Assembly (NCBI GenBank): GCA_010093685.1
Contig: MU006222.1
Span: 1,514,856-1,578,855, forward strand
Length of the DNA stretch: 64,000 bases
Source of the DNA: Ophiobolus disseminans
Taxonomy: Eukaryota > Ascomycota > Dothideomycetes > Pleosporales > Phaeosphaeriaceae
Direction: 5' to 3'
A program made the position numbers and the translations under genes. Shown one piece after another: positions 31,886-43,897 of the stretch (positions within the stretch are counted from its first letter, which is position 1; each line of letters begins with the position of its first letter). Below the pieces are notes generated by a model. The model was given only the letters and a program-made list of their open reading frames with translations. It was not told where the DNA came from and searched no databases.

Positions 31886-32449
31886 ATGTTCGACCGTCTA
31901 CGCGAAAGACTCAAATCCCAAACCAAACCCCCCTCCTCCCCGAACCCAATCTCCCCCTCGCTCCGCCTCACCGTCGCACCCAACACCCAATCCACTCGCT
32001 CCCGCACCCTACACAAGCACTCAACCTCGGAGACACACACACAACAACCCCAGACCAACGGCACCACCACCCAACCCCAATCCTCACCCCCTCCACAACA
32101 ACCACCCTCCAACCCCCGCTCCCCCCCCTCCCGCGTCCGCGCCTCCGAAGTCCGGTACCTCCGCACCCAACTCCAAGCGCGCTACGCACTCGACATGCAA
32201 ATCTGGAACCGGGGCCACAAAGCCAAGACGTTTGCGCGGGCGCCCATTGAAGACAAGATGCGCCGCTCGGACGCGCTGTTGCGCGATATACGTGCTGTGT
32301 TGAGGGATTGGGATGATCGGGCGTGTTTCAAGGATGGTGTGGAGGGTGAGGCGGCGTATGAGACTTTTTGTGAGATTAGGAGGCGCGTGGAGGGGGGTGG
32401 GAAGAGGGATTGGGGGAGGGAGAAGCCGTGGGATGGGAGGAGGGGGTGA
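31886..32449 (+). CDS. Small basic hypothetical protein
   Basis: This single exon encodes 187 residues from the ATG in an agcc-ATG context. The N-terminal 85 residues are a disordered Ser/Thr/Pro/Gln stretch; the C-terminal 100 residues form a charged helical region (R-A-S-E-V-R-Y-L-R-T-Q-L-Q-A-R-Y, then D-A-L-L-R-D-I-R). The contrast between low-complexity head and well-formed helical tail supports a real gene. No domain is recognised. Confidence 0.6.
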   Translation: MFDRLRERLKSQTKPPSSPNPISPSLRLTVAPNTQSTRSRTLHKHSTSETHTQQPQTNGTTTQPQSSPPPQQPPSNPRSPPSRVRASEVRYLRTQLQARYALDMQIWNRGHKAKTFARAPIEDKMRRSDALLRDIRAVLRDWDDRACFKDGVEGEAAYETFCEIRRRVEGGGKRDWGREKPWDGRRG

Positions 32450-32798
32450 TTTGGGGTGAAAATGTATTGTTGGGGTGAGGGTGGAGGTGGAGAGGGGTAT
32501 ACTCATGTAGGACTGAGAAGTGGATGAAGAGATAACGGACGCCATGAGTTCTCTGAGTGGTGATGATTGCGAAAGTGGATTTGGGGAGACAGAACAGCGA
32601 GCCGAATGGATATATACTTTGTTTGATAGGTATCTACATACTCTCATAATGACTCGCACGCTTCATAAGCGTCCAAGTATGTCAGGATCAGTCCTTGCGA
32701 GCGCCTGCGCCACGATCAGCTATGGGAAGTGTTCCTGAGAGGTAGATGGTAAGCCAAGATGCCAGCGGAGCGTGCATTCCAATGAAGATGATGTCCAG

Positions 32799-33937
32799 TT
32801 ACCGCTTCGTCCGCGTACCTGATAAATCTTCTTTTGCGTCTCGGATCAGGAAGCTGTTGCACGTTAGCCATCGAGCCGCGTAATAGAGATGGTAAGACAT
32901 ACTTGTACCACAAGACCGTCGGCACCACCGTGCCCAAATGCCACAAGCTGTGCGCATCAATCATGCCCTTCCACGGCGGGAAATCCAGCAGCTCCATGCT
33001 CATCGCAACGATGATCCACGCCACACACAAACCAGGCCACACCGCCCACGTCCGGCCTATCCTCCGGTACTGCACGTAGCTGAAGCCGCTCCAGAGGATA
33101 TTCGCGACTATGCCAACCGCCACATTCGCCGCCATGTTGTACGTGTAATCCCACTTCCACAGCGAGAGATACCCCACATGCAGCGCATACATGAGCATAC
33201 AAACCGCAGTCCAAACCCTCAACACACTCCTCCTCCGCGGCTCCTGCCGATCCAGCCTAAACACGCGTATCGGCGCATAATACAGCCCATACAGCACATT
33301 CGCGCCCGCCGCGAAATAGTCCAACTTCTCCGTGACCCCAAAATCCCGCATGTGGAATATCATGCTGAAGCTCCAGCTCGCCAGCCCCACGTACCCAAAG
33401 CACAGGTAGTATTTGCGCAGCGTGTAGGACGCCGGAATGTGCGCGCGCAGCTGCGACATGCCCCAGTCGTGCGCGAGGTAGTTGAACAGCGAGAAGATGA
33501 CGCTGAAGGGCTCCTGCATGCCCAGGAAGCGGTAGAAGGGCCATTTGCCGTGGAATTGGAAGATGGGCGTCATGTAAGGTGGGTCCCGTGCGAGGCGCGC
33601 GTCGGTGATGATGTGTTGGCATGTGTAGTCGCATTCGGCGGGACAGTCCCAGAGGAGCATGCGGCGGTGCAGGGCTGGATGGACGTCAGTCGATTGAGCA
33701 TGTATTGGGGGCATTGGGGTGGCATACGTATTGGTGTGGGCTTCTCGCCACAATTGGTCTCTTTGCAGACCTGTGACGACGGTAAATATCAAGTATTTTG
33801 CTTCCCGGACTCGAGTAACATACCTGCACGCAATCTCGAAAATCATGGGATCGATCGCCGAGAGAAGCCTGAGCCACTCCAAGAAGCAAACAAGTCGCGG
33901 CAAGCACCCGCCATATGGGAGGCGCGTGTATCCTCAT
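32799..33937 (-). CDS. PER1: PER1/PGAP3-type GPI-anchor remodelling phospholipase
   Basis: Four exons (33937-33824, 33770-33728, 33674-32903, 32853-32799) give 327 residues. Introns are 53, 53 and 49 bp; the last has GTATGT and GGCTAAC and leads to a short tail ending T-R-T-K-R. The signal peptide (about residues 8-25) is followed by the luminal Cys-rich segment (F-R-D-C-V-Q, C-P-A-E-C-D-Y-T-C-Q) and about seven membrane helices with the conserved H-D-W-G and S-L-W-H-L-G-T motifs of the CREST/Per1 family. Per1 works in the ER, removing the sn-2 acyl chain of GPI anchors before a saturated one is added. The read-through frame beyond 32,854 is not the true C-terminus. Confidence 0.92.
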
Positions 33938-34305
33938 GGTCGCGGCCGGGTGAGGTTGTGTGGTGTTGCCATGTGGTGTTTGTGTTCAAGGGTCCCGTCG
34001 CGTGTCATCAATGATCGACAGGGCCGCTTGCACTTGGCGGGCCCGTCGCGCCACACCCGGGCCCTCGACTTCACTTCCATTCACTCCTCGTTTGTATCGC
34101 GATGTCATTCTGCTCGGCTGGACAAAGTGCGCATCTCGTATCACTCGCGGGTACATATCTGCAGTCTTGTTTAAATGACGATGATCTTCCACCTGCCTAT
34201 ACAGGTTATGCCTTGTGCGGGGGTTGTCGTACTCTGCCGATAATAACATGAAATGACTTTCCTTGATTCTCTTCGCTTTGCTCAACTTCATCATAGCCAT
34301 CTACA
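33938..34305. promoter_or_regulatory. Divergent promoter PER1 / Asp-box protein gene
   Basis: The 368 bp between two outward-facing starts must contain both promoters. No named element was identified. Confidence 0.4.
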
Positions 34306-35367
34306 ATGGGTTCGTTCCATCTCACAAGCCTCTTCGCAGCGCTTCTCGCATCTATCACAACTGCCCATCCCAGCCCGTCCAAACCCACCAACCTGACCTG
34401 GACCCTATCCCCAACAAACAGCACCCGCCAATTCCGCGGCCTCTCGCCCGTCTCCGACAAGATAGTATGGGTCTCGGGCACCGCAGGCACCGTTCTACGC
34501 ACCACCAACGGCGGCTCCTCATGGTCCAATGTCTCGCCCTCTCTCTTCCCTGACAACGCAACGACATTCGAGTTCCGCGACATACAGGCCTACTCTGCCA
34601 AAACAGCGGTCATCCTATCCATCGGCGAAGGAAACGCATCGCGCATCTATCTGACGCGCGATGGCGGAAAGAGCTGGAAGCCCACCTTTATCAACCAGGA
34701 ACCCACCGCGTTCTACGATTGCATGGCGTTTGAGAACGAAAGCCATGGACTGGCCATGAGCGATCCTGTGGACGGCAAGTTCCGACTCATCGAGACGTGG
34801 AACGGCGGCGCAAGTTGGGCCATTGTCAACTCAACTGGCATGCCATCCGCACTTACCGGCGAATTTGCCTTCGCCGCATCAGGAACATGCATCGAAGCAG
34901 CAGCTGGGCGGTGGTACATCGCATCCGGCGGCGTCGACCCAGGCCGTATCTTCCGTAGCACAAACGGCCATCACTGGAAAGTAACCAACAGCTCCATCAC
35001 CGGCGGTGCCGCAGCCGGCGTCTTCTCAGTGCGCTTTCGCGACGCAACGCACGGTATTGCGGTTGGAGGAGATTACGAGAAACCGGCCGGCAATGTCAAT
35101 ATCTCTTCTTGGTCGGACGACGGCGGCGCCACGTGGACTGCGTCTGAGAGTTTTCCTGCAGGGTATCGCTCTGGTGTGGCGTGGGTGCCTGTTCGAGAGA
35201 AGACTGCGGTTGCGGTTGGGACGTCGGGGTCGGATGTTACGTTTGATGGAGGGAGGAAGTGGCAGAGGATTGATAATGGGACGTTTGATGCTGTGGAGTG
35301 TGTTGGGAGACACACGTGCTGGGCTTCAGGGTCGAGAGGTAGAGTAGCGCGGCTTGTTCTGCTGTGA
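34306..35367 (+). CDS. Secreted Asp-box/BNR-repeat beta-propeller protein
   Basis: This single exon encodes 353 residues, with a signal peptide of about 20 residues ending near T-T-A-H-P. Repeated S/T-x-D-G-G-x-S/T-W or closely related motifs occur through the protein (T-T-N-G-G-S-S-W, T-R-D-G-G-K-S-W, T-W-N-G-G-A-S-W, S-D-D-G-G-A-T-W, F-D-G-G-R-K-W), the Asp-box signature of sialidase-like and YCF48-like propellers. Several N-glycosylation sequons are present. Catalytic residues of true sialidases were not identified, so this is called a propeller and not an enzyme. It is probably extracellular or cell-wall located. Confidence 0.8.
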   Translation: MGSFHLTSLFAALLASITTAHPSPSKPTNLTWTLSPTNSTRQFRGLSPVSDKIVWVSGTAGTVLRTTNGGSSWSNVSPSLFPDNATTFEFRDIQAYSAKTAVILSIGEGNASRIYLTRDGGKSWKPTFINQEPTAFYDCMAFENESHGLAMSDPVDGKFRLIETWNGGASWAIVNSTGMPSALTGEFAFAASGTCIEAAAGRWYIASGGVDPGRIFRSTNGHHWKVTNSSITGGAAAGVFSVRFRDATHGIAVGGDYEKPAGNVNISSWSDDGGATWTASESFPAGYRSGVAWVPVREKTAVAVGTSGSDVTFDGGRKWQRIDNGTFDAVECVGRHTCWASGSRGRVARLVLL

Positions 35368-35996
35368 TGCTGTAGTGCCTGTAATGCCATCACTCGTAGC
35401 ACAAACTGTTGAGATACGATTGAATTATCGAGACTTTGTTGGTGTTGACTACCTAGGTAGTCGAGCGGCGCCAAGCACGCACGCTCGTCCCGATCAGTCA
35501 GCTAGCTCCATCCCTCATCTCTCATCTCGCGGGCGAGACATGACAATCTCTGCTGCTGCTGCTGGGTCTACTTCAGCTTGATCTGATTTCACGATGTTCA
35601 CAATGTGAGTGCCACCAACTGCTTAGATCTATGGGGGTATCGAGAACTATCGCCCACCTTGAAAAAGACTTCTTCGTGTGCGGAGAGATCCGGAAACAGA
35701 CACGAGTGACTGGTCAATTCGTTCTGGTTCTTCGATGCGCCGAGAGTAGGTCTCCCACAGGCAACAGCCATGATTAGTCGCATTACGAGGCTGAGCCGTT
35801 CGTCGGGTTGCCGTGGCTGTGGCTGTGCTTTGCAGTTGAAACTCAGCCTTGCGAGACACTTCAATCTCCAATGTTCTTCCACACCGTTCTTCCGTGCTCC
35901 TAGGTACCCTTTTGATTCTTGTTTATTGCGCTACCAAACTCACACTAGGCACCCTGTCGCTTCCCTAAATTTCCGTCTCGTTCATGTTCACCTGTC
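35368..35996. other. Intergenic region, nothing recognised
   Basis: The 629 bp hold the 3' flank of the propeller gene and the promoter of the next gene; only short unsupported frames are seen. Confidence 0.4.
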
Positions 35997-37417
35997 ATGG
36001 TTACCACAACGTCAGCCTTGCCTGCCAATAGCCAGCCTACGTCAACACATGGAGCACCGCCTGCTACACCATCTCCAAACCATCCAGGTCCATCACCTGC
36101 AGCGAACACTGCTTCCGTTGCAGGCTGCTCGCGCAATGCAAGCCATTGGGCATGGGCTCGCCTCCGCAGATCAGCAGGCGTAGCAACAACCCCTCTGCGC
36201 GTTGTTTTCAGGTCTTTCGACAAAATCACGAGCATATTTGGCCTTGCTTTCACTGTTGTTTTTGGGGCTATCGGGTTCGTGGCGATTAAGACTGCAGTTT
36301 GGACGAGTCGCAAAGACTGGTATCTGTATTGCCTTGAACAAGAGGTACATGTCGCCGCGATGATGAGATTTCAATTGCTGATTCCAAACGTAGAAACAAC
36401 TAGAAGATCTCAAGTTGCATAAGTGTAATGGGGCCTTGAAAGCGGGTCTACCCCCACCCCCATTCTCTAACTTCAAAAGAGGCGCCCAGGACATCGCACC
36501 AATGATGCTGCGGAAACGATCCTGGACCGGCCAACAGTTGCCCGGAGTTCATCAGCCCCATTCACCAGGTTTTCCAGAGGAAGACACCATGATCACAAGA
36601 GTCGGTACCGGCGTTCTCCTCGCCGTTATTGTGTTTCTGGGCATTGTCCTCTCGCTTGCGCTGATGCGACGCGCTTGGTTGCGAATAAGAATCGTGGCCG
36701 CAACGTCGCATTCGACTGATTTACAAGCGCTATACAAACTCGTTGTTGGACTGCTTGTTTTATTCTTGATGACTGTAGGCATGATATTCATGGCAAGGGA
36801 AGTGGGACACGCCGTTGAACAGGCGGACCTTCACTTTGCCACCTACTGCAGAAGCGAAGCGACTGTATGTCCGGCCAAACGTGAAATGGACCATGATCTT
36901 AATTGACATCATACAGCAAGGTCGGTATCCTACCGCATGTACCGATGCCTCGAATCGCCCTCAGCAAGGCAGCATATCCCTGAGCATATTCGTTGCTTTC
37001 ACATCTGCTGCCTCCATCGTCATCGCGGTGGCCGCTCTTGTCTGGATTTTTGCATGCTCTGGCCGGTCACGTTCTGGTTTAAGAGCATATCTGCAGATCG
37101 CGTACCTGATAACGTCTGCTCGTTCGCGGGACTTTGAGGCAAATTTCCCGCGTTATGTCGAAGCCGAACAACCCAAGAAGGCGGACAAAATAGACCCACT
37201 GTCGTTTGCGCTTTTCGCGGAAAACGAAGAGCTTACGCAAGCAGACATTAACGGGATTCTGTCAGCCGAGTCGAACGACCCTCTTCTTGAAACTTGGATG
37301 GATCTAGAATATTATCACTTACCTATGTGCGACAAAAGGACGCCCAGCACCGAGCTGCTTAACATTCGTGGGCGAATTGGCATTCGACGATTGCAAGACC
37401 GCGAAGAAAGGTTGTAA
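35997..37417 (+). CDS. Four-TM fungal membrane protein of unknown function
   Basis: Exons 35997-36344, 36424-36864 and 36917-37417 give 429 residues in one frame. Intron 2 (GTATGT...ATACAG, 52 bp) is clear; intron 1 (79 bp, GTACAT...CATAAG) is less canonical but keeps the frame and joins coherent sequence. Four hydrophobic helices are visible (F-G-L-A-F-T-V-V-F-G; V-L-L-A-V-I-V-F-L-G; V-V-G-L-L-V-L-F-L-M; I-V-I-A-V-A-A-L-V-W), with a proline-rich N-terminal tail and a hydrophilic C-terminal tail. No family is recognised. Confidence 0.65.
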
Positions 37418-38401
37418 CAGAATATCATCAGTAGAGGAGTAGACTTATTACTGAGCGCAGTGATCCTAGCAAAGGGAAAGAGACAGCTGATTCGTGATTT
37501 GAAGTATGTTCAGGAGCACGCGAACACAAAGACGCGTTTGCCAGTCTTTGGTGGTTTTGAATACTGCCGCGTCGTTGTTTGTGCTGCGTGAAGTATCTGT
37601 CGAAACAACATCTGATTGCGAGGTCATTCCCCCTGAACTCGTTTGCTGGATGATTCGTCTTCACACAACACCAAGAAACGGATCGAAAACATCATCACAT
37701 TCGACTGCCGTCCTTCTCCTGGCTCTCGGTGTCTTTGGCATGGTAGCTACGTGCCGACGCGATGTTGCAAGCGAAGCGCTAGTCGACCCAAATCTCGAAA
37801 CGTTCTGGAATTGCGCCTCTCCCGGTACTCCTGACGCCCGCATGCAGCAGCCACAGCTGAACTCTTCCCCTGATCCGACAACAAACATCGCATGAGCAGA
37901 GCGCATTATCAGATCCTTTCCTCCCTTCTTTGGAACGCTTATTCGAGAGACAGAAAGCAGTCAACGCGCTCGCCGCGAGTGTCGCGTCAATTGCTAGCCA
38001 GATGATACCCTGCCTCAGACTTCGATAGAGTACAAGGTGGTTGATCCATGGATGGATGACCGCGGGTTAGTGTGCTCTTCAAGTAGAACAATTGGCGACA
38101 GCCATGCACAGCCACATATCCTTTAAGCTTAGACGACAGCCATTCCGAGCTACCGTCCTTATCAAAATGGCCGGCGTCGCTACATCAGTCACTAGGATAT
38201 TGGTTGTCGCGCAATGTGACGGCAGTTCCGCTTGGTACGCTATCGTTGATGGTCAAGCTTACAGCTAGCCGCGAAGGAAAGGCCGACCTGCAACAAATAG
38301 AAGTTGTCTGCTGCCTCTGCCATTTCATCTGTTTTGCGTCTCAGTTACTCATTTCCTGTGGCTTACACTTACCCCAGTCATTCCTTTCTTTTGATATCAA
38401 G
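37418..38401. other. Intergenic region with a weak open frame
   Basis: An ATG-initiated 130-codon frame at 37,506-37,895 has one hydrophobic stretch, but the composition is uneven and nothing else supports it. Otherwise this is the promoter region of the hydrolase gene. Confidence 0.35.
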
Positions 38402-41400
38402 ATGCGCTCTCAGGCTGTCATCACAGCATTGGCACTCCTTTCGAGTGTTCCACTTACCGTTGCTCAAGACTGCCCTGCTGGCTACGCAAAGTCGGATAAG
38501 GTAGCATGGGTCGACTGCCCTACTGAGGACAACTCCGCCCTTCAATGCGCTACTCTGGAAGTTCCCATGGATTGGACGATTCACACCTTCAGCGAAAAGC
38601 TCAAGTTGCGTCTCGTGCGACAGCCCGCAACGTCAGGCACCAAAATTGCCAAATCGATCATCATGAACCCTGGCGGCCCTGGAGATAGCGGCATTAAGAT
38701 GATTGTGGATGGTGGCGTTGGGTGGCAGAAGATTGTCGGAGAGAACTTCCACATGATCGGGTTTGATCCACGGTAGATTGAATGCTCACTTTTGGAGCCG
38801 GAGTCTAATGCATCATAGTGGCGTCGGGCTTTCCATTCCGTTTACTTGCCCCGAGGCGACTGGCAATCCTGGTCCTCTTAACACGGATGCAGGCCTCGAG
38901 GCCACCCTGAAGTTCAATCAAGACCAGGCGAGGATCTGTTCGGCGCCCATATACCGACCTGATCTCGTTGGAACTGCATTCGTTGCGCGGGACGTCAGAG
39001 CCATTGCTGAAGCGCTCGGAGAGGACGGTCTTATCAGATTTTGGGGCTTCTCGTATGGCACGTTACTCGGCTCAACGGTTGCTGCGATGTTCCCGAACAT
39101 CATCGATCGTGTCATACTTGATGGCAACATCAACCCGACCGATTATTACCGCGGATTGTACGTATACCATGTGAAACCGCGCTTGGCTTTTCTGATCATC
39201 TCGCAGAGGAGCGGAAGCATTAGCAAGCGTAGACTCGGCCGCCCGAAACCTCTTCAACCAGTGTGCTGAAGCTGGGCCTCAATTCTGTGCCGTCGCGGTC
39301 GCAGGCCAGGATGGAAAGCAGCTCCAGGACACTTTCGACAGTTTCCTGGCTAAGCGTAATTATGCACAATCTAAGCAGCTTCGAGATGCACTTTTCACCA
39401 CATTGAGCTATTCGAGCCTGACCGCTTTCGTCGATTTCGCTAAAAGCCTTGCTGGCTACTACAAAGATCCCACCACACTTGGAAAGAGATCACTCGCGAC
39501 GCGTCAGCTGGATTGGAAGCCGGACTATACTCCAGTCAGAACCGATTTCGCCATCGCCGCCATTGCTTGCGGAGACGTCATACAGCGGTTCCAGGGTTCT
39601 CGAGAGAATTACAAGAGGTGGTTGGCAGAGTACGAAGCCGTCAGCAAGTACGGAGGCGAGAGCGCAATCACACTCCTGTATTTGTGTTCGGTTTGGACTG
39701 TCGACGCCAAAGAGAAGTTCACTGGCGCCTTCAGCGGTATCAAGACGAAGCATCCTATTCTATACGTCAACACGCAGTACGATCCGGTCACACCGCTCGC
39801 TTCGGCACAGAACTCATCCGCTGGATTCATTGGCTCTCGCGTTCTACAATCCTCTGGTGTAGGGGTAAGCAGCTCTCTGATTATGCTCTACAAACGCATT
39901 CATTGACTCTTGTAGCACACCACAATCCCCAATGATTCACCCGAGCTCACACTTGCTGTCAAAGCATACATGAATCATGGTGTATTTCCCTCGGAGAACA
40001 AGGTCTACGCACCCAAGGTCGCCAACGTCTTCAAGAGGAACGCGAATCGCACCTCGGAGAGACCGACGCTCAACAACCGTCATGTGAGATATCCGGCGTT
40101 CTTCGATAATGACGCTGCTGTCAAGCGCGCGGATGACATCCCCGCTGGATGCACGAAGATCGCCGCTTCGTCAACACCAGCTGTGTCGGCAAGCACGTCT
40201 GCTCGTACCTCCGCGAGTCCCTCAGCCTCGCTCTCATCGAGAAGCATATCTCCTAGAGTCTCGACAGGCTCAACTCCTTCTCATTCAGCAAGCTTGTCAG
40301 GTCCCGTTCCATCAGCCTCATCTGTAGCCATGACCAAGATCATGTCAACCACTGTCTCGGCTTCTTCTTTATTATCTGCGATGCTTTCTCAACCCTCATC
40401 GAACGCTCTACTATTTGTTTCATATGGTGAAGTGCCTTCTGGTTCGGTCAGCGTCACCCGACACTCCAAAGACAGCCACATCTACTCCGCGTCTCCCGCA
40501 TCGCAACAATCTGCTCCAACTTCCGTATCGTACGTTGCCAGATCATACGACTCATACAGCGCAAGTGGTGCAAACGGCTATGGGACACAATTAGCTTCCA
40601 AGACTGCCTCCCAAGGCTATGGCCAATACGATGACTTTAATCAAGCCATCAGTTCTTCCCGTGCGACGCAGGCTTGGGCATCGCAATCAGGATGTGTACA
40701 GGTGACGAAGACATATACCACGACCACCGTTCAGACTATTACAGCATGCCGCCGCGACGACAAGAGCTGCCCTCTTAACTCAGCCTTACTAACCGCCGTT
40801 GTTACCGAGACCAAGACGATTGTCGCCGTTGTTGCAGTTCCAACCACCACTGTTTACGTCACCCGCATCGTCGATGTCTGCTCCACCGGCTTGACGACGA
40901 GCACCGCCACTATCAGCCAAACTTGCAATGCCGGATGCACTGTGCGACCCGCCGGCGTTCCTCAGGGATACACCACGACTGTCAAGTATTGCGATGCTTG
41001 CGCCACGCCCTCGAAAGTCACTGTGACTTACTGCACGGCTTGCGCCGACAAACCTACATCTGCTCTAATACTCAAGTCGTTTCCACCATCGATTCCAACA
41101 CTCGTTTCCGCAACACCAGTGAAGATCAGCTCATCTGTAAAGGTCTCGTCGATTCCAGGCTACGGCCCTCCACCCCATTCAGCGGCGTCCACTTCCTCTG
41201 CTTCGGCTCCTGTTTCTCTTCCTACTTCCAAGGTCGTCAACGAAACGCCGTCGCAACCAGCGAAGCCATCTATTCCTGTTCTTTCGGCCGCGACCACGGT
41301 AAAGGGTACACCTGCTGCAAGCACAGGTTTCGCGCCCGCAAACAGCACGACGTTGGGCATGTCTGCAGCCTCTAGTGGTGCGTACGGATGCTCTACAGGA

Positions 41401-41526
41401 AACTGCGTCGCTACACCAACGGCTTCGAAGCCAGTGGAATTCACAGGTACTGCAGATGTTATGCGTAGTAGCTTGTTTCTTCTTCTTGTTTCTTCTCTTC
41501 TTGTATTTTTTATTCTTATTCTCTAG
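38402..41526 (+). CDS. GPI-anchored alpha/beta-hydrolase, TAP-like peptidase family, with long Ser/Thr stalk
   Basis: Four exons (38402-38772, 38819-39157, 39207-39864, 39916-41526) give 992 residues; introns are 46, 49 and 51 bp. The signal peptide ends near V-A-Q. The hydrolase half carries an oxyanion-type N-P-G-G-P-G-D-S-G, the nucleophile elbow G-F-S-Y-G-T near residue 200, a charge-relay D in Q-Y-D-P-V-T-P near 428 and H in G-H-T-T-I-P near 457, as in tripeptidyl-aminopeptidase-like family S33 enzymes with a TAP C-terminal domain. A Ser/Thr-rich stalk of over 350 residues follows, with short C-x2-C and C-x3-C motifs. The end is a hydrophobic GPI signal (L-F-L-L-L-V-S-S-L-L-V-F-F). It is likely cell-wall or plasma-membrane bound, acting on extracellular peptides or esters. 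Confidence 0.85.
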
Positions 41527-41726
41527 TCTTAGATAGTAACGTATTCCACCACCGACCTAGCCAACCCACTGAGCTGGTCACCTTTTTTTTACACCAAAAG
41601 AGGCTCTTTCTTGGCACTACTATCTCAACAACCACTTAATAGAATCCTCTAAAAACTTAATTATAAAGCTGCATCTATATTAGGACTATTATCTAGAATT
41701 ACTAAGTTCTAGCTTATGTAAGTAAA

Positions 41727-41776
41727 GTGTTGGAGGGCTCACTAGTGAAAAGAAATAACGATAACTATGAATGCAT
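41727..41776 (-). repeat. 50-bp dispersed repeat, copy 2
   Basis: This is the inverted partner of 6661-6710, with 47 of 50 bases identical by hand alignment. Confidence 0.7.
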
Positions 41777-42655
41777 TCGGTTCGATAATAGGCCCCTATC
41801 TACGACAGATTTACCACCTAAGTACACTTTTATGCACATAGTAACAAAGCTCTAGAGAGGAGCTAGAAAAGAAGGCTGTAGTTGGGGTTTAGAGACAAAG
41901 AGCTGCGCAAGAAAGGCTTCGCCACGTTACTAGAAGCGTAGGCAGTGCGGCGTCTGGGCGCGTATTGCGGCGCTATGTGTAACTGCGTGAGCAGTGTCGG
42001 GTGGAGGCTGTAATCAACGATTGTATTGCTATCTGTTGTCGTGTTGTGTGATGTTTTTGGTACAGGAGCTCCTAGCTCTGAGGTAAGTGCACTTGCCCAC
42101 AGGGCAGCGCCTGCTACAATAGGATGTCATGTGATATCCGCCACGTGGTTACAGAAGAGCTGTCGCAGAGCTATTCTCTATAATAGGATAAAGACTAGGA
42201 TAGCTAGGCTAAAAGGTTGCAAAGACAGATAGAGAGAAAGCAAGACGATAGAAGTGCGGTTAGTAGTGGTTGTTGTTGGACAGAGCCGATGGTCCACTGA
42301 TAGCTTTCACGTGATCGCGCGTAGCTAGTGCCTTGGCAGCCTCCGAGAGCCTCGTACAGGCTCTTACGCGCCTACCAATACAACACATCATCATGCCAAG
42401 ACTTGTGCCTTCCATCAGTTGTTGTGGTGCTTCGTAGTAAGGTCACGGATGCGTGGCGTGCGTGCACGGACGTTTTTCGGAAATTTGATCAAACTTCCGA
42501 ATTGAACAAACTTCTGCCGACTATTAGCCCAGTAGAACCGCAAGGCAGTCTCCATCGTTAAACTACGCTGAAACCTGGACATCTAGTCTCTAACAAAAAA
42601 ACGCAAGGGAGGGCTGGGTTGCGTTAGGGCCTTGGGATAGAGGCTGGACAACACT

Positions 42656-42850
42656 GTGCTGCGCACAGCGCTGGACATGGTACGCGATACCTTCACAAAT
42701 CTAGTCATCTCGCTCAAGCCATTTTCCACCGAGGCAGACATGATTGATGAAATAGGGCCTTGGACGTCAGATGACCTTGGCCTGAGTTCATTAAGACCGC
42801 TGTCCCATTTTACAAGTTTGGAAATTCCCCTACGGATGTCGCTCAGCTAG
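42656..42850 (+). pseudogene. Possible F-box/LRR-type gene fragment
   Basis: A 64-codon stretch reads like the C-terminal end of fungal F-box proteins (L-G-L-S-S-L-R-P-L-S-H-F-T-S-L-E-I-P-L), with no upstream F-box and no splice context. Identification is by resemblance only. Confidence 0.3.
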
Positions 42851-43474
42851 GGGCCAGAAGTAAGATTGCACCTAAGAGACGTTTTTCCGCCTGATCTTGA
42901 GGCAGCTGTGCTTGAAAGATGACTGCACGCACTACAATGGTATCATCTGAGATGACAGAAAGATGATCCGGAAACTGCGGATCAGGGCTGCAACACGATT
43001 AAATATGGAAGAGACATACACCCAAATTGAAGCGCATCGGGGCCCGCTTGTATCATTCGATAGGGCAACAATGTGGGTCGCAGTGGCGGGATCGAGTTGT
43101 GCGTATTTGTGAGGGCGCAGGCTTGAAGTTCTGACAAGTAGCTTAATTTTGAGTGAATAAGGTTACTCAAGCTATGCTGGCGCCACCTACAGGGCTGGCG
43201 GGGGGCGCGAACGATTTTTCCATACATACACTCCAACGTTACACACGTTCAGAACTACAAACAAGTTCCCTCAACATAAAATACCTCCTCAGGAGCAATA
43301 CAACTGCTTCTTGGTCAAAACGTGGAAGCAGCAGCAGACGTTTTAAGGGTGAGGTCGTGAAGAAGCATTATACGAAGTACTTATGTAGGGTTGAGATCGT
43401 GTCAGCATCCCTGTCGCAGGCTAGAGGTCAATGCAGGTCCAGATGCCTCATCTCGCAAATGGCAGGATGTGCTG

Positions 43475-43897
43475 TCAAGGTACAAGTCCCTGGCAGATCA
43501 TTGCTCCAGTTAATCCAACCAAGCCCGCGAGGCAATTGCGCTCAACTCGGATCGAGCTTCGGTCTTGACACTCGTCTAACGTCAAAGAGTCTAGTGGATA
43601 GATCTGGACTTTTAGAGATGTGTCGAGGCCTGTTCTGGCGTAGTGCAGCGCTACCCGCAAAATCGATTCAGACACAAGAGCCCCTTTAACTAACAGTATT
43701 GAATTGGGCTGTAGACGCGCGTGCTCGGAATTGAGTTCTTTGTCCTGGTGCAAGATTGCGAGAGCATTGTTGCCAGCCACAGTCTCCATTGCAATATTCG
43801 CGGGCACGACGTTGTTCGTGGACTCATTCAATTGATCGGTGTCATTTGGCAACATGATAACGTCCTTCTGGAGGGTAACCGTCCTTACAGAACGCAT
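43475..43897 (-). other. Unassigned 140-codon open frame
   Basis: The ATG-initiated frame encodes a soluble-looking protein with no motif that I can name securely. It may be an exon of a larger or broken gene. It is in the repeat-rich compartment. Confidence 0.25.

Noticed and set aside
32716..32853. Longer PER1 C-terminus read straight through to 32,716
   Set aside because: A GTATGT/GGCTAAC/CAACAG intron gives a tail ending like other Per1 proteins; the read-through tail has no family resemblance.
37506..37895. 130-codon ATG-initiated frame as a gene
   Set aside because: No splice sites, family motif or coherent composition; lies in a promoter region with an equally long opposite-strand frame.
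43475..43897. Possible cytochrome P450 fragment
   Set aside because: A loose resemblance to a P450 substrate-recognition region was noted, but no heme-binding Cys motif or E-x-x-R could be found, so no function is claimed.
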